Shown: piece after piece, positions 8,704 through 17,313 of the stretch
How positions within the stretch are numbered: position 1 is the stretch's first letter
Layout: each line of letters begins with the position of its first letter
Assembly (NCBI GenBank): GCA_025210265.1
Contig: JAOASD010000033.1
Location: 30,249 to 94,248, forward strand
Direction of reading: 5' to 3'
DNA from: Pelagimonas sp.
GTDB lineage: Bacteria; Pseudomonadota; Alphaproteobacteria; Rhodobacterales; Rhodobacteraceae
DNA length: 64,000 nucleotides
Program-made: the position numbers and the translations under genes
The notes under the pieces: generated by a model
Database searches by the model: none
The model's input: only the letters and a program-made list of their open reading frames with translations
What the model was told of the DNA's origin: nothing

Positions 8704-10212
8704 TCAGATTGGGTGATCGCGCAGGGCTTTGCGCAGGATTTTGCCATTGGGATTGCGCGGCAGGGCGGGCACATGAACAAAGGCGCGCGGGCATTTGTAG
8801 CGCGCCAGCCGCGCGGCAGCCTGGGTTTTCAGCATCTCGGGGTCTAGCGCCTCTGGCCCGGTGTAAAACGCCGCGATGACACGGACATCCGATTTCACCG
8901 CCACATCGGTCACGGCGACCTCGGCAATGCCGGGCAGGGTGGCCAGCGCGGCCTCGACCTCGATCGGGGATACGCGGTAGCCGCCCGCATTCATCATATC
9001 GTCAGAGCGCCCCAGATAGGTGATCTGTCCCTGCGCATCCATCACGCCGCGATCGCCTGACAGGAACCAGTCACCTGCGAATTTCTCGCGCGTGGCGTCT
9101 TCGGCACCGATATAACCCAGCATCAGCCCCGGATCATCGCGATGCATGGCGATGATGCCCTCGCTGCCCAGCGGCACGGGCTGGCCGTCCTCGTCGACCA
9201 GCGCCACGTGCCGCCCGATCTGTGGCACCCCCAGCGCGCCATCCGCCGCAGGCCGCCCCGGCGCGCCCGACACAGGGGTGGAGCATTCCGACATGCCATA
9301 GGCCTCGTAAATCCGCGTTCCTGTGGCGTCAGACCAGCGCGCGCGCACCGCCTCGGGCAGCTTCTCGCCTGCGGCCAGACCGTGCCTTAGATCCGGCAAA
9401 TCGGGCAGCGGGAATTTCAGTAACTGGCGGTAAACACCTGGGGCAGCCGCAAAAATTGTCGCGCGATGGCGGTTCAGGATCAGGCCCAGCTGCGCCGGAT
9501 CGCTGCCCGCCGCCGGGATCAGAGCAGTCGCGCCGCGGGTCCACGGATCCATCAACCCGGTGCCCAGTGTAAAGGTCCAGTTGAACGCGCCCGCATGAAG
9601 CAACCGATCCGAAGGCAGTAGATCATACCAGCCGTCAAACATCATCTGCCGCGCCCAGATCGCACGATGCGCATGGCCAACCGCGCGCGGCGTACCCGAA
9701 GTGCCAGAGGTGTAAACCACATAGCCCAGCCTTTCGGGATCGCCCATATGCCAGTCGGTGGGGGGCAGGTCGTGCCAGGCTTCATAGGTTTCGGGGCCAT
9801 AGACTGGCAGATCGGTATCAGGGCAGGGCACGCCTGTGGCGCGCAGGATCGCGCGGGGGCGCAGCTGGTCGATGATGCCCTGCACCTCGGGCGCGGTCAG
9901 CTGGGACGAACTGGGCACCGGCACAATCCCCGCTGCCATGGCCCCCAGATAGGCAATCGGGAAATCCACGGTGTTGTCCAGCCGCATCAGCAGAATATCG
10001 CCCGGCGTCAAACCAGCCTGCAACAGTCCGGTCGCCGTGCCCCGCACCGCCGCGATCAGCCTGGCATATGTCCAGTCCTCGGCGCGGGTTGGTGTGACAA
10101 CGGACAATGCGACCTTGTCCGGCGTTGCAGCCCCGGCGGCCAGAACATGCGCCGCCATGTTGAACGGCGCGGGGCAGGGCGCAAAGGCCCCCTGATCAAA
10201 GACAGAAACCAT
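8704..10212 (-). CDS. AMP-dependent acyl-CoA ligase
   Basis: This 502-residue ANL-superfamily enzyme activates a carboxylic acid as acyl-AMP and transfers it to CoA. The P-loop-like motif YTSGTSGTPRAV lies near residue 165, YEAYGMSECS near 305 and SGDRGVMDAQGQITYLGRSDD near 390. The C-terminal catalytic lysine is in NPNGKILRK near 493. The benzoate/acetate-CoA ligase side of the family fits best by size and motifs, but the acid is not predictable. It diverges from an XRE-cupin regulator at 10426, which could control it. Confidence 0.88.
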   Translation of the reverse strand: MVSVFDQGAFAPCPAPFNMAAHVLAAGAATPDKVALSVVTPTRAEDWTYARLIAAVRGTATGLLQAGLTPGDILLMRLDNTVDFPIAYLGAMAAGIVPVPSSSQLTAPEVQGIIDQLRPRAILRATGVPCPDTDLPVYGPETYEAWHDLPPTDWHMGDPERLGYVVYTSGTSGTPRAVGHAHRAIWARQMMFDGWYDLLPSDRLLHAGAFNWTFTLGTGLMDPWTRGATALIPAAGSDPAQLGLILNRHRATIFAAAPGVYRQLLKFPLPDLPDLRHGLAAGEKLPEAVRARWSDATGTRIYEAYGMSECSTPVSGAPGRPAADGALGVPQIGRHVALVDEDGQPVPLGSEGIIAMHRDDPGLMLGYIGAEDATREKFAGDWFLSGDRGVMDAQGQITYLGRSDDMMNAGGYRVSPIEVEAALATLPGIAEVAVTDVAVKSDVRVIAAFYTGPEALDPEMLKTQAAARLARYKCPRAFVHVPALPRNPNGKILRKALRDHPI

Positions 10213-10269
10213 GCCACAGGCTTAGGCGCAGCCCTGGCAAATGGAAAGCCCCCCAACAGGTCTTTCCCG

Positions 10270-10345
10270 TGCAGGGTTTCTTTGCTTTCCAAATACCTCA
10301 GGGGAGCGTCGGAGGCGCGGGGGCAGCGCCCCATGCGCCCCCGGC
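10270..10345 (-). repeat. Extragenic GC-rich repeat, copy 1
   Basis: Read on the minus strand, this contains GGGGCGCTGCCCC and then GCTCCCCTGAGGTATTT followed by GGAAAGCAAAGAA. The same order (short GGGGC/GCCCC hairpin, GCTCCCC, G-rich spacer, GTATTT, AAG-rich tail) recurs at 18428 and 19001. It lies in the promoter gap between the acyl-CoA ligase and the XRE-cupin gene. Confidence 0.65.
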
Positions 10346-10425
10346 TTGCAGGACCAGTGTTTGAAAGGCCAGCTTAGCAAGGCCTGTGCTTGCAAGTCCG
10401 GGGCCGCAACCTGTATGCAGTCCGC

Positions 10426-11046
10426 ATGAGCACCGATCCGAAATCGCTGATCCGCATCGCCCGCGAAAGCGGCGACACCGAAACCGCAGAACCTGTCGAT
10501 CTGGGGGCACGTGTGCGCGCGCTGCGTAAAGAACGCGATTGGACATTGGAGCAGGCGGCGAAACAGGCGGGGCTGGCGCGCTCGACCCTGTCCAAAATCG
10601 AAAACGGGCAGATGTCTCCGACCTATGAGGCGCTGAAAAAGCTGGCGGTGGGGCTGGAAATCAGCGTGCCGCAGCTGTTCACACCGCCGCAGCAGGAAAA
10701 GATCAATGGGCGCATGGCGGTGACGCGCTCTGGCGAAGGCCAGAACCACGCCACGGTCACCTATGAACACGACCTGCTGGCTGAAAATCTGACGCGCAAG
10801 AAAATGCTGCCCTACCGCGCCCGTGTGCGTGCCCGCAATATGGAAGAATTCGACGGCTGGGTGCGCCATGACGGCGAAGAATTCCTATACGTGCTGACCG
10901 GGGTTGTCCGGCTGTATACGGAATTTTACGAACCGGTTGAAATGCGCCGGGGCGACAGTGCCTATTACGATTCCACCATGGGTCACAACGTGATTTCGCT
11001 TAGCGAAGAAGACGCGACCATCCTCTGGGTCACGTCGCTTAGCTAG
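10426..11046 (+). CDS. XRE-family regulator with C-terminal cupin
   Basis: This 206-residue cytosolic transcription factor has a Cro/CI-type helix-turn-helix at about residues 26-82 (RVRALRKERDWTLEQAAKQA, then STLSKIENGQMSPTYEALKKLA). A cupin_2 domain at about 130-205 (HDGEEFLYVLTGVV, then RGDSAYYDSTMGHNV) should bind a small effector or metal. Regulators of this layout often control neighbouring catabolic genes, so the divergent acyl-CoA ligase is the natural candidate target. ATG at 10426 is preferred over the ATG at 10390, which adds 12 residues without homology. Confidence 0.88.
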   Translation: MSTDPKSLIRIARESGDTETAEPVDLGARVRALRKERDWTLEQAAKQAGLARSTLSKIENGQMSPTYEALKKLAVGLEISVPQLFTPPQQEKINGRMAVTRSGEGQNHATVTYEHDLLAENLTRKKMLPYRARVRARNMEEFDGWVRHDGEEFLYVLTGVVRLYTEFYEPVEMRRGDSAYYDSTMGHNVISLSEEDATILWVTSLS

Positions 11047-11061
11047 GGCTGTCTGATAAAC

Positions 11062-11298
11062 CTATAAACCCGCGCGCAGATCCGGGGCCTGTCGGGCCAG
11101 ATCGGCGATGGAAAAGAAATGTTCCAGTTCCTCGCGCGCTTCGCCCAGGGTGAGGTCATGGACCTCTGCCAGATGGCGGGTCAGCGCGGCGCTGTCGCGG
11201 GGCGGCTGATCCAGTCGGGATTTGTCCATATGTGGGAACCGCTGTTCCAGGCGCCCGCGCAGGGCGCTCCAATTGGCGGAAAGATGATGCCATGACAT
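11062..11298 (-). CDS. CsbD-like small protein
   Basis: This 78-residue soluble protein opens MSWHHLSANWSALRGRLEQRFPHM and ends in LTLGEAREELEHFF. It follows the CsbD pattern (N-W-x2-L-x-G-x-L, a D-x-L segment, then an L-x-x-x-x-A-x-x-E-L-x-x-F helix), although the central G-D-R-x-x-L is degraded. CsbD-like proteins are abundant, stress-induced and of unknown mechanism. Upstream on the minus strand there is TATAAT and an AGGAGGG ribosome site. It is convergent with the XRE-cupin gene. Confidence 0.65.
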   Translation of the reverse strand: MSWHHLSANWSALRGRLEQRFPHMDKSRLDQPPRDSAALTRHLAEVHDLTLGEAREELEHFFSIADLARQAPDLRAGL

Positions 11299-11418
11299 GG
11301 CTGGCCCTCCTGTTGGCTGGTGTGATCCTCAGTGATTATAATGCATGTACGAGGTATCTTTTGCATAGGCGACCCGCTGCCGCATCTTTGAGCTTGATGC
11401 CTATACTTTAACAAATTG

Positions 11419-11450
11419 AAAAAGCGGCCCTCTTTCGGGGGCCGCTTTTG
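11419..11450 (-). terminator. Terminator of the liv operon
   Basis: AAAGCGGCCC at 11421-11430 pairs with GGGCCGCTTT at 11439-11448. Read on the minus strand, the stem is followed by TTTTTCAATTTG, so it ends livM transcription. As it is A-rich on one side and T-rich on the other, it may work in both directions. Confidence 0.8.
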
Positions 11451-11476
11451 TGATTTCAGAATTGACAGCAGATGTG

Positions 11477-12769
11477 TCAGCGCCCCGGCAGCAATCCGCG
11501 TGGGCTGAAGCGCAGCACCAAAAGCAGGATCACCCCCATGGTCAGCAGGCGCATATGGGCGACCGAGCCGATCAGGTGCTCTTTTAGCCAGCTTCCATCG
11601 GCCATGCCCGACACGGCCAGGCTCATCAGTTGGGGGCCGATGGTTTCCACCTGCACCCAAAGGAACCAGATCAGCATTCCGCCCAGGATCGACCCCAGAT
11701 TGTTGCCGGACCCGCCGACAATCACCATCACCCAGATCAGGAAGGTAAAGCGCAGCGGGTTGTAAGAGGTCGGTGCCAGCAGCCCGTCCAGCGTGGTCAT
11801 CATCGCGCCGGCAATGCCGCAGATCGCGCTGCCCAGCACAAAGACCTGCAAATGGCGAAAGGTCACATCCTTGCCCATGGCACGGGCGGACACTTCGTTG
11901 TCGCGGATCGCGCGCATCATCCGGCCCCATGGGCTTTTCAGCGCCAGCTGTGCCAGAACCAGCAAAACCAGAAGGAATGCGGTGAAATACAGTGAATAGC
12001 CAATTTTGACATAGAGGGTCGAGGCCGTGGTGGCGTCCAGCCCCCAGCCTGCCGCGCTTTCGACAAAGCCCGGATTATTTTGCAGATCGACCTCATAGGG
12101 CACAGGGCGGGGCAGGCCGTTGACGTTTTTCACGCCACGGGCCAGCCATTCCTCGTTTTTGATCACGGCAATGATGATTTCGGAAATGCCCAGCGTGGCA
12201 ATGGCCAGATAGTCGCTGCGCAAACCCAGCGCGGTCTTGCCGATCACCCAGGCTGCACCGGCTGCCAGCAGGCCACCCATAGGCCAGGCCAGAACCACAG
12301 GCAGGCCCAACCCGCCCAGATAGCCGGTGACAGACGGATCCACTGCCTCAATCGCGCCAACGGCCGGGTCACGCACCCAGCGATAGGCATAGAACCCAAC
12401 CGCCAGCAGCAGCGCCACCATCCAGCCCTTGCGGGTCTTTTTCCAGACAAAGGCCGAGGCCGCGACCACAAGCGCGCCCAGAACCAGCGCGCCCCAGGCG
12501 CGTACACCGCCTGCCGCCCAGGCCTCTTGCACCGGGGGCATCGAGGTCAGCACAACGGCCACGCCGCCAAGGGCGACAAATCCCATGATGCCCACATTGA
12601 ACAGCCCCGCGATGCCCCATTGCAGGTTCACCCCCAGCGCCATGATCGCGCTGACAAGGCCCATATTCAGGATGGTCAGAGCCAGGTTCCAGCTTTGAAA
12701 ACTGCCGGTGATGATCAGCAGAACCGCCATCAACAGGAACAGCATGGATGTACGGACAGTCTGGTTCAT
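11477..12769 (-). CDS. livM: Branched-chain amino acid ABC permease LivM
   Basis: This 430-residue inner-membrane permease is one of the two channel subunits of a branched-chain amino acid importer. Helices run through most of the length. The cytoplasmic coupling loop is LKSPWGRMMRAIRDNEVSARAMGKDV near residue 280, the EAA-like motif that touches the ATPases in LivM proteins. It has an extra central segment (residues 75-140) compared with shorter LivM proteins. Its start overlaps the livH stop by four bases, so the two are translationally coupled. It is the last gene of the operon and is followed by a terminator. Confidence 0.93.
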   Translation of the reverse strand: MNQTVRTSMLFLLMAVLLIITGSFQSWNLALTILNMGLVSAIMALGVNLQWGIAGLFNVGIMGFVALGGVAVVLTSMPPVQEAWAAGGVRAWGALVLGALVVAASAFVWKKTRKGWMVALLLAVGFYAYRWVRDPAVGAIEAVDPSVTGYLGGLGLPVVLAWPMGGLLAAGAAWVIGKTALGLRSDYLAIATLGISEIIIAVIKNEEWLARGVKNVNGLPRPVPYEVDLQNNPGFVESAAGWGLDATTASTLYVKIGYSLYFTAFLLVLLVLAQLALKSPWGRMMRAIRDNEVSARAMGKDVTFRHLQVFVLGSAICGIAGAMMTTLDGLLAPTSYNPLRFTFLIWVMVIVGGSGNNLGSILGGMLIWFLWVQVETIGPQLMSLAVSGMADGSWLKEHLIGSVAHMRLLTMGVILLLVLRFSPRGLLPGR

Positions 12770-13776
12770 ACGGATTTCCCCTTGAACAGGCCGGTCGGAC
12801 GGAACAACAGCACAATCACCAGGATCATAAAGCTGACCGCAAATTTATATTCCGTCGCCATCAGCTGCACGAGCCCGGTCGGCTCGAACTGTTCCGGCAA
12901 CGCGTATTTCAGCACTTTTTTCCAGGCATAGGTCACGCCGATTTCGGAAAAGGCGATGACAAAGCCCCCGGCGATGGCGCCCAGCGGGTTGCCAAGCCCC
13001 CCCACGATGGCGGCGGCAAAGATCGGCAGCAGCAGCTGGAAATAGGTGAAGGGTTTATAGCTCTTGTCCAAACCATACAGCACCCCGGCGATGGTGATCA
13101 GCGCGGCGACAATCACCCAGGTGATGCGCTCGACCTGCGCGGGGTTGATGCCCGACAGCAGGGCCAGATCTTCGTTGTCGGAATAGGCGCGCATGGATTT
13201 GCCGGTGCGGGTGCGGTTCAGGAACCAGAACAGCGCGGCGACAACGGCAATGGCGATCACAACGGTCAGCAATTGCGACGTGCGCAGCGCCAGACCTTCG
13301 GACAAGCCGGTCATCTGCTTGAACTCACGCGCCTTGAGGATGAAACGCTCGCCATCGGCAAAGCGGATTTCCTGCACGCCCAGGATCATGCGGTTCAGGC
13401 CGTTATAAACGAACATGACCCCAAGCGAGACCATGACCATGATCACCGGTTTGACCTTTTGCTTGCGATAGAACCGGTACACGCCCCGATCCGTGATCAG
13501 AACCAGCGCCGCGGTGGCTGCAATCGCAAAGGGAATGGCCAGCAAAGCCGTGGGCAGCGGCCCAAGCCCCACACCCATGGACTGGAACAGCCAGGTCACC
13601 ATGATCGCAATCATCGTGCCAAAGGCCATGGTGTCCCCATGGGCAAAATTCGAAAAGCGCAGGATGCCGTAAATCAACGTCACCCCCAAAGCGCCCAGTG
13701 CCAGCTGACTGCCATAAGCAATCGCCGGGACCAGCACGAAATTGGCCAATGCGACCAATGCATTGAGCAGATCCAT
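12766..13776 (-). CDS. livH: Branched-chain amino acid ABC permease LivH
   Basis: This 336-residue, strongly hydrophobic permease is the partner of LivM. It shows the LivH hallmarks YGILRFSNFAHGDTMAFGTM near residue 40, the loop RTRTGKSMRAYSDNEDLALLSGINPAQV near 195, and GGLGNPLGAIAGG near 260. It forms the translocation pore with LivM and is powered by LivG and LivF. It lies downstream of livF with one small secreted-protein gene between. Confidence 0.94.
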   Translation of the reverse strand: MDLLNALVALANFVLVPAIAYGSQLALGALGVTLIYGILRFSNFAHGDTMAFGTMIAIMVTWLFQSMGVGLGPLPTALLAIPFAIAATAALVLITDRGVYRFYRKQKVKPVIMVMVSLGVMFVYNGLNRMILGVQEIRFADGERFILKAREFKQMTGLSEGLALRTSQLLTVVIAIAVVAALFWFLNRTRTGKSMRAYSDNEDLALLSGINPAQVERITWVIVAALITIAGVLYGLDKSYKPFTYFQLLLPIFAAAIVGGLGNPLGAIAGGFVIAFSEIGVTYAWKKVLKYALPEQFEPTGLVQLMATEYKFAVSFMILVIVLLFRPTGLFKGKSV

Positions 13777-13839
13777 CAGAACGCCCCCCGATCCAGATCC
13801 ATCATTACAGGTTTACCCCGTCTTTTGTCGCAACCGGCC

Positions 13840-14211
13840 TCAGCCCTGCGTTTCACACTGCCCCAGAAACCGCTTGCCACGGTTGCCGCGATAGAGAAAC
13901 GCGCCATCCGGCGCGATGTTCAATTCATGACCAACAAAGGCCTCCAGCACCCAGCGCTGGCCGTCTCCGGCTGCGCGCTCTGCCGCATAAGGCCCCTGAT
14001 GGTCGATCCACAAATGCACGCGGCCCTGATAGGGCGTCAGCAGGATCGGCAGGGTCGACGGGGCGCACATGGCCTCTGCATCGCCCCGGCATTGGGTCTC
14101 TGCCACACATAGCAGATCCGTCGCCCAGCCAGCCCCGGCCCAAAGCATCAGACCCAGCGACAGCGCCGCTGCCTTCTTCTTGGTCCAAATACTCAACTCC
14201 GCGCGCGCCAC
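13840..14211 (-). CDS. Small secreted protein inside the liv operon
   Basis: This roughly 123-residue protein has a basic start, a hydrophobic run (LSLGLMLWAGAGWA), a probable signal-peptidase site after A-W-A, and four to five cysteines in the mature part that could form disulfides. I do not recognise a family. GTG at 14211 is chosen because it lies five bases after the livF stop; the ATG at 14250 would overlap livF by 35 bases. The LSIWTKKKAA stretch is encoded by a copy of the extragenic GTATTT-AAGAAGAAG repeat, so its N-terminus looks repeat-derived. Co-transcription with liv genes suggests a periplasmic accessory role, but this is inference. Confidence 0.65.
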   Translation of the reverse strand: MARAELSIWTKKKAAALSLGLMLWAGAGWATDLLCVAETQCRGDAEAMCAPSTLPILLTPYQGRVHLWIDHQGPYAAERAAGDGQRWVLEAFVGHELNIAPDGAFLYRGNRGKRFLGQCETQG

Positions 14212-14215
14212 AGGC

Positions 14216-14935
14216 TCAGCCCCCCAGGAAGGAACGCCGGACCTCTTCATCGGCCATCAGCGATTTGCCCGTGCCCGTATGGGCATTGGCGCCCTGCACC
14301 AGCACATAACCCTTATCGGCAATATCCAGCGCCTGTTTGGCATTCTGTTCCACCATCAGGATCGAAATCCCAGTGCGGGCGACCTCGATGATGCGGTCAA
14401 ACAGCTCGTCCATCACGATGGGCGACACGCCGGCAGTGGGTTCGTCCAGCAACAGAACGCTGGGCTGGGTCATCAGCGCGCGGCCCACGGCCACCTGCTG
14501 ACGCTGACCGCCTGACAGCTCGCCCGCCGCCTGATGGCGCTTGTCACGCAGGATCGGGAACAGGGTATAGACCTGCTCCATCGTGTCGCGGAAATCATCC
14601 TCGCGGATGAACGCGCCCATCTCCAGGTTTTCCTCCACCGTCATGGACGTGAAGATATTCGAGGTCTGGGGCACAAAGCCCATGCCCTGACGCACCCGTT
14701 CCTGTGGAGACAGAGCAGTGATGTCCTGCCCATCCAGCAGCACACGCCCCTTGCGCAGGTTCAACATGCCAAAGGTGGCCTTCATGGCGGTGGATTTGCC
14801 CGCGCCATTGGGGCCGACGATCACAGCGATCTGACCTTTTTCCACCGCGATGGTGCAATCATGCAGAATATCGGGACCGGATTTGCCATAACCCCCGGTC
14901 ATGTTCTCGCCGATCAGGAAGGGTTGCTCGCTCAT
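14216..14935 (-). CDS. livF: Branched-chain amino acid ABC ATPase LivF
   Basis: This 239-residue ATP-binding subunit has Walker A GPNGAGKST near residue 40, the signature LSGGQRQQVAVGRAL near 138, Walker B VLLLDEPTAG near 160 and the H-loop region after LMVEQNAKQAL. It is of LivF rather than LivG type by its shorter length and the MRQGMGFVPQ-like Q-loop. It hydrolyses ATP with LivG on the cytoplasmic face. Its start overlaps the livG stop (ATGA), so expression is coupled. Confidence 0.94.
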   Translation of the reverse strand: MSEQPFLIGENMTGGYGKSGPDILHDCTIAVEKGQIAVIVGPNGAGKSTAMKATFGMLNLRKGRVLLDGQDITALSPQERVRQGMGFVPQTSNIFTSMTVEENLEMGAFIREDDFRDTMEQVYTLFPILRDKRHQAAGELSGGQRQQVAVGRALMTQPSVLLLDEPTAGVSPIVMDELFDRIIEVARTGISILMVEQNAKQALDIADKGYVLVQGANAHTGTGKSLMADEEVRRSFLGG

Positions 14936-15717
14936 GCGGTGGCCTCCTGGTCCTTGTTCTTCAGGCCGGTGCCCAGATAGGCGTCGATCACCTGCTTGTT
15001 GGCCTTGATTTCGTCCAGCGAGCCCTGCGCCAGATGCTTGCCCTCGGCCATGACGATCACCGGGTCGCAGAGCTTGCCGATGAAATCCATGTCATGCTCG
15101 ATCACGCAGAACGTATAGCCGCGTTCTTTGTTCAGGCGCAGGATCGCGTCGGCGATGGTCATCAGCAGGGTGCGGTTCACCCCTGCGCCGACCTCGTCCA
15201 GGAACACGATCTTGGCATCCACCATCATGGTGCGGCCCAGCTCCAGCAGCTTTTTCTGCCCGCCGGAAATCGCCCCGGCCGGGTGGTCGGCCAGATGTTC
15301 AACCGTGAGGAATTCCAGCACCTCGTCGGCCTTGGCGCGCAGCGCGCGTTCCTCATCGGCGATGCGCTTGCGGCCAAACCAGGTGTTCCACAGCTTTTCA
15401 CCGGATTGCCCGCCGGGCACCATCATCAGGTTCTCGCGGCAGGACATAGAGCTGAACTCATGCGCGATCTGAAATGTGCGCAGCAGCCCCTTGTGAAACA
15501 GCACATGCGGCGGCAGGCCGGTGATGTCTTCGCCATCCATGAAAACACGGCCCGAAGTGGGCGGCAGCGCCCCGGCGATGACGTTGAACAAGGTGGTCTT
15601 GCCCGCGCCATTGGGGCCGACCAGGCCCGTGATGGACCCTGTCTCGATTTCAAGAGAGGCGCCATCCACAGCGCGAAATCCGCCAAAATGGCGGTGCAGA
15701 TTCTCTACCCGGATCAA
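14932..15717 (-). CDS. livG: Branched-chain amino acid ABC ATPase LivG
   Basis: This 261-residue ATP-binding subunit opens IRVENLHRHFGGFRAVDG and has Walker A GPNGAGKTT, signature ISGGQKKLLELGRTM, Walker B IVFLDEVGAG and the LivG C-terminal extension. The start is unusual. No ATG fits. TTG at 15717 has six Gs seven bases upstream and gives the usual LivG N-terminus; the longer TTG at 15759 lacks a ribosome site and adds 14 residues. It is preceded by two inverted repeats that separate it from livK. Confidence 0.9.
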   Translation of the reverse strand: MIRVENLHRHFGGFRAVDGASLEIETGSITGLVGPNGAGKTTLFNVIAGALPPTSGRVFMDGEDITGLPPHVLFHKGLLRTFQIAHEFSSMSCRENLMMVPGGQSGEKLWNTWFGRKRIADEERALRAKADEVLEFLTVEHLADHPAGAISGGQKKLLELGRTMMVDAKIVFLDEVGAGVNRTLLMTIADAILRLNKERGYTFCVIEHDMDFIGKLCDPVIVMAEGKHLAQGSLDEIKANKQVIDAYLGTGLKNKDQEATA

Positions 15718-15812
15718 ATTGATGCCCCCCGGAGGCTCTGAGTTATCCCTGACATGCAACCGGTTGCGGGCGGGCCTGTTCTATGCGGACCCTGCGCGGC
15801 ATGGCTCATGCA

Positions 15813-15835
15813 ATATGCATCTCTTTTATGCATAT
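15813..15835. promoter_or_regulatory. Inverted repeat upstream of livG
   Basis: ATATGCAT (15813-15820) and ATGCATAT (15828-15835) form a perfect 8-base dyad around a 7-base spacer. It lies between livK and livG. The symmetry and spacing fit a dimeric regulator site or a second promoter region for the permease and ATPase genes. Confidence 0.45.
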
Positions 15836-15837
15836 AA

Positions 15838-15862
15838 GGCGGCGCGGATAAATCGCGCCGCC
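15838..15862 (-). terminator. Hairpin between livK and livG
   Basis: GGCGGCGCG (15838-15846) pairs perfectly with CGCGCCGCC (15854-15862) around a 7-base loop. It lies 41 bases after the livK stop on the minus strand and is followed only by a weak TTATAT. It probably acts as an attenuator or 3' stabiliser that gives more binding protein than membrane subunits. Confidence 0.65.
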
Positions 15863-15902
15863 CCATCTTGCAACCCCGTATTACTGGGTATTTTGTATCG
15901 GC

Positions 15903-17099
15903 TTAGTGATAGCCGACGATCTTCAGCATACCGCCATCAACGGTGTATTCTGCATAAGACCCGGCCGCTTCGCCCGGACCAACCAGTTCGACACCGGTTG
16001 CACCCTGGTAATCGACATCGCCACCATTGCTCAGGATTTCAATGGCTTTGCCCAGTTCACCCGGCAGGATCGGTTCGCCCGGCGCGTTGGCCACATCCAT
16101 GATTTTGCCCGCGTAGTCGCCCGGCTCGGTCGAACCCGCCGCCGCCATGGCCAGCAGGATCAGTGCCGCCGCGTCATAGCTTTCGCCGGAATAAACCGCG
16201 GTGCCGTCGATGCCCGCTGCGCCTGCGATCTCGCCAAAGATCGCGCCGCCCTGGTTTTCGGACCCCGCGATGGTGCCGATCGCGCCGTCAATGTCGCTGC
16301 CAAAGGCTTCGGTCAGCGAATCACCGATCATGCCATCGCCCAGCGCAAACTGGTCAAACGCACCGGTATCCAACGAAGCGCGGATGATGCCGGCACCGCC
16401 CTGGTCCACATAGCCCAGAACCACCAGCGCATCGCCACCGGCCGAGGCCAGCGCGCCCACTTCGGCGGAATAGTCGGCCTTGCCGTCGTCATGCGCGGCA
16501 GTGATGGTGATCGAACCGCCACCGGAGGTAAAGTTTTCGCTGAACGCGTCAGCAAAGCCTTTGCCATAGTCGTTGTTGGTGTAGGTCACGGCCACTTCGC
16601 TGATGCCTTTTTCCAGCAGGATCGAGGCCAGAACGGCACCCTGACGCGCATCCGACGGGGCGGTGCGGAAGAACAGGCCGTTATCTTCGGCAGCGGTCAG
16701 CGCCGGCGAGGTCGCAGAGGGCGAGATCATCACAACACCGTTGGGCACCGCCACGTTGGACAGAACCGCGCCGGTCACGCCCGAGCAATCCGCGCCCATG
16801 ATACCTTTGATGCCTTCGCCGGTGATCAGGCGTTCGGCGGCGGCCGAGGCGGCAGCAGCGTCAACACAGGTGCTGTCTGCGCGCACAGGTGTGACCTTTG
16901 CACCGCCCATCAGCTTGCCGCTGTCGCTGACTTCTTTCATCGCGATCTCGGCACCGGCAGCCATGGCCGGGGTCAGGGATTCGATCGGGCCGGTAAAGCC
17001 CAGGATCACGCCCAGTTTGATCTCATTGGAATGACCGCCAGCAAAGGCGGCACCGGCCATCAGCGCGCCAACGGCGGTGGCTGCAAAAAGCTTTTTCAT
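15903..17099 (-). CDS. livK: Branched-chain amino acid-binding protein
   Basis: This 398-residue periplasmic solute-binding protein of the Leu/Ile/Val (peripla_BP_6) family is the substrate receptor of the livHMGF system. It has a signal peptide ending in A-A-F-A, then KLGVILGFTGPIESLTPAM at the start of the mature protein, and repeated Gly/Ala-rich sheet-helix units typical of type I binding proteins. A GGGAG ribosome site precedes ATG at 17099. As first gene of the operon it is followed by a strong hairpin. Binding preference for Leu, Ile, Val or an aromatic compound cannot be read from sequence. Confidence 0.92.
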   Translation of the reverse strand: MKKLFAATAVGALMAGAAFAGGHSNEIKLGVILGFTGPIESLTPAMAAGAEIAMKEVSDSGKLMGGAKVTPVRADSTCVDAAAASAAAERLITGEGIKGIMGADCSGVTGAVLSNVAVPNGVVMISPSATSPALTAAEDNGLFFRTAPSDARQGAVLASILLEKGISEVAVTYTNNDYGKGFADAFSENFTSGGGSITITAAHDDGKADYSAEVGALASAGGDALVVLGYVDQGGAGIIRASLDTGAFDQFALGDGMIGDSLTEAFGSDIDGAIGTIAGSENQGGAIFGEIAGAAGIDGTAVYSGESYDAAALILLAMAAAGSTEPGDYAGKIMDVANAPGEPILPGELGKAIEILSNGGDVDYQGATGVELVGPGEAAGSYAEYTVDGGMLKIVGYH

Positions 17100-17266
17100 G
17101 TTTGGAACTCCCTAGATGGAATTTTTGTTTTCCGGGGATCAGGTTATGCAACCGGTTCACAAATGAAAAGGCCTGACAGCGGTGTGGCGCGCCAGGGCCA
17201 GGGCGCAAAAGCCCGTGATCTGATGCAGGTTGCACAGCTTTGGGTTGCGCGCGGGCGATGTGACGC

Positions 17267-17287
17267 CATATCTATCGGTAAGATATG
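17267..17287. promoter_or_regulatory. Dyad upstream of the sugar dehydrogenase gene
   Basis: CATATCT (17267-17273) and AGATATG (17281-17287) form a perfect 7-base inverted repeat around ATCGGTA. It ends 26 bases before the start codon at 17314. It could be an operator or a leader hairpin; no other evidence was found. Confidence 0.4.
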
Positions 17288-17313
17288 CGGATTGTTCCGA
17301 AAAAAGGTGCCTT

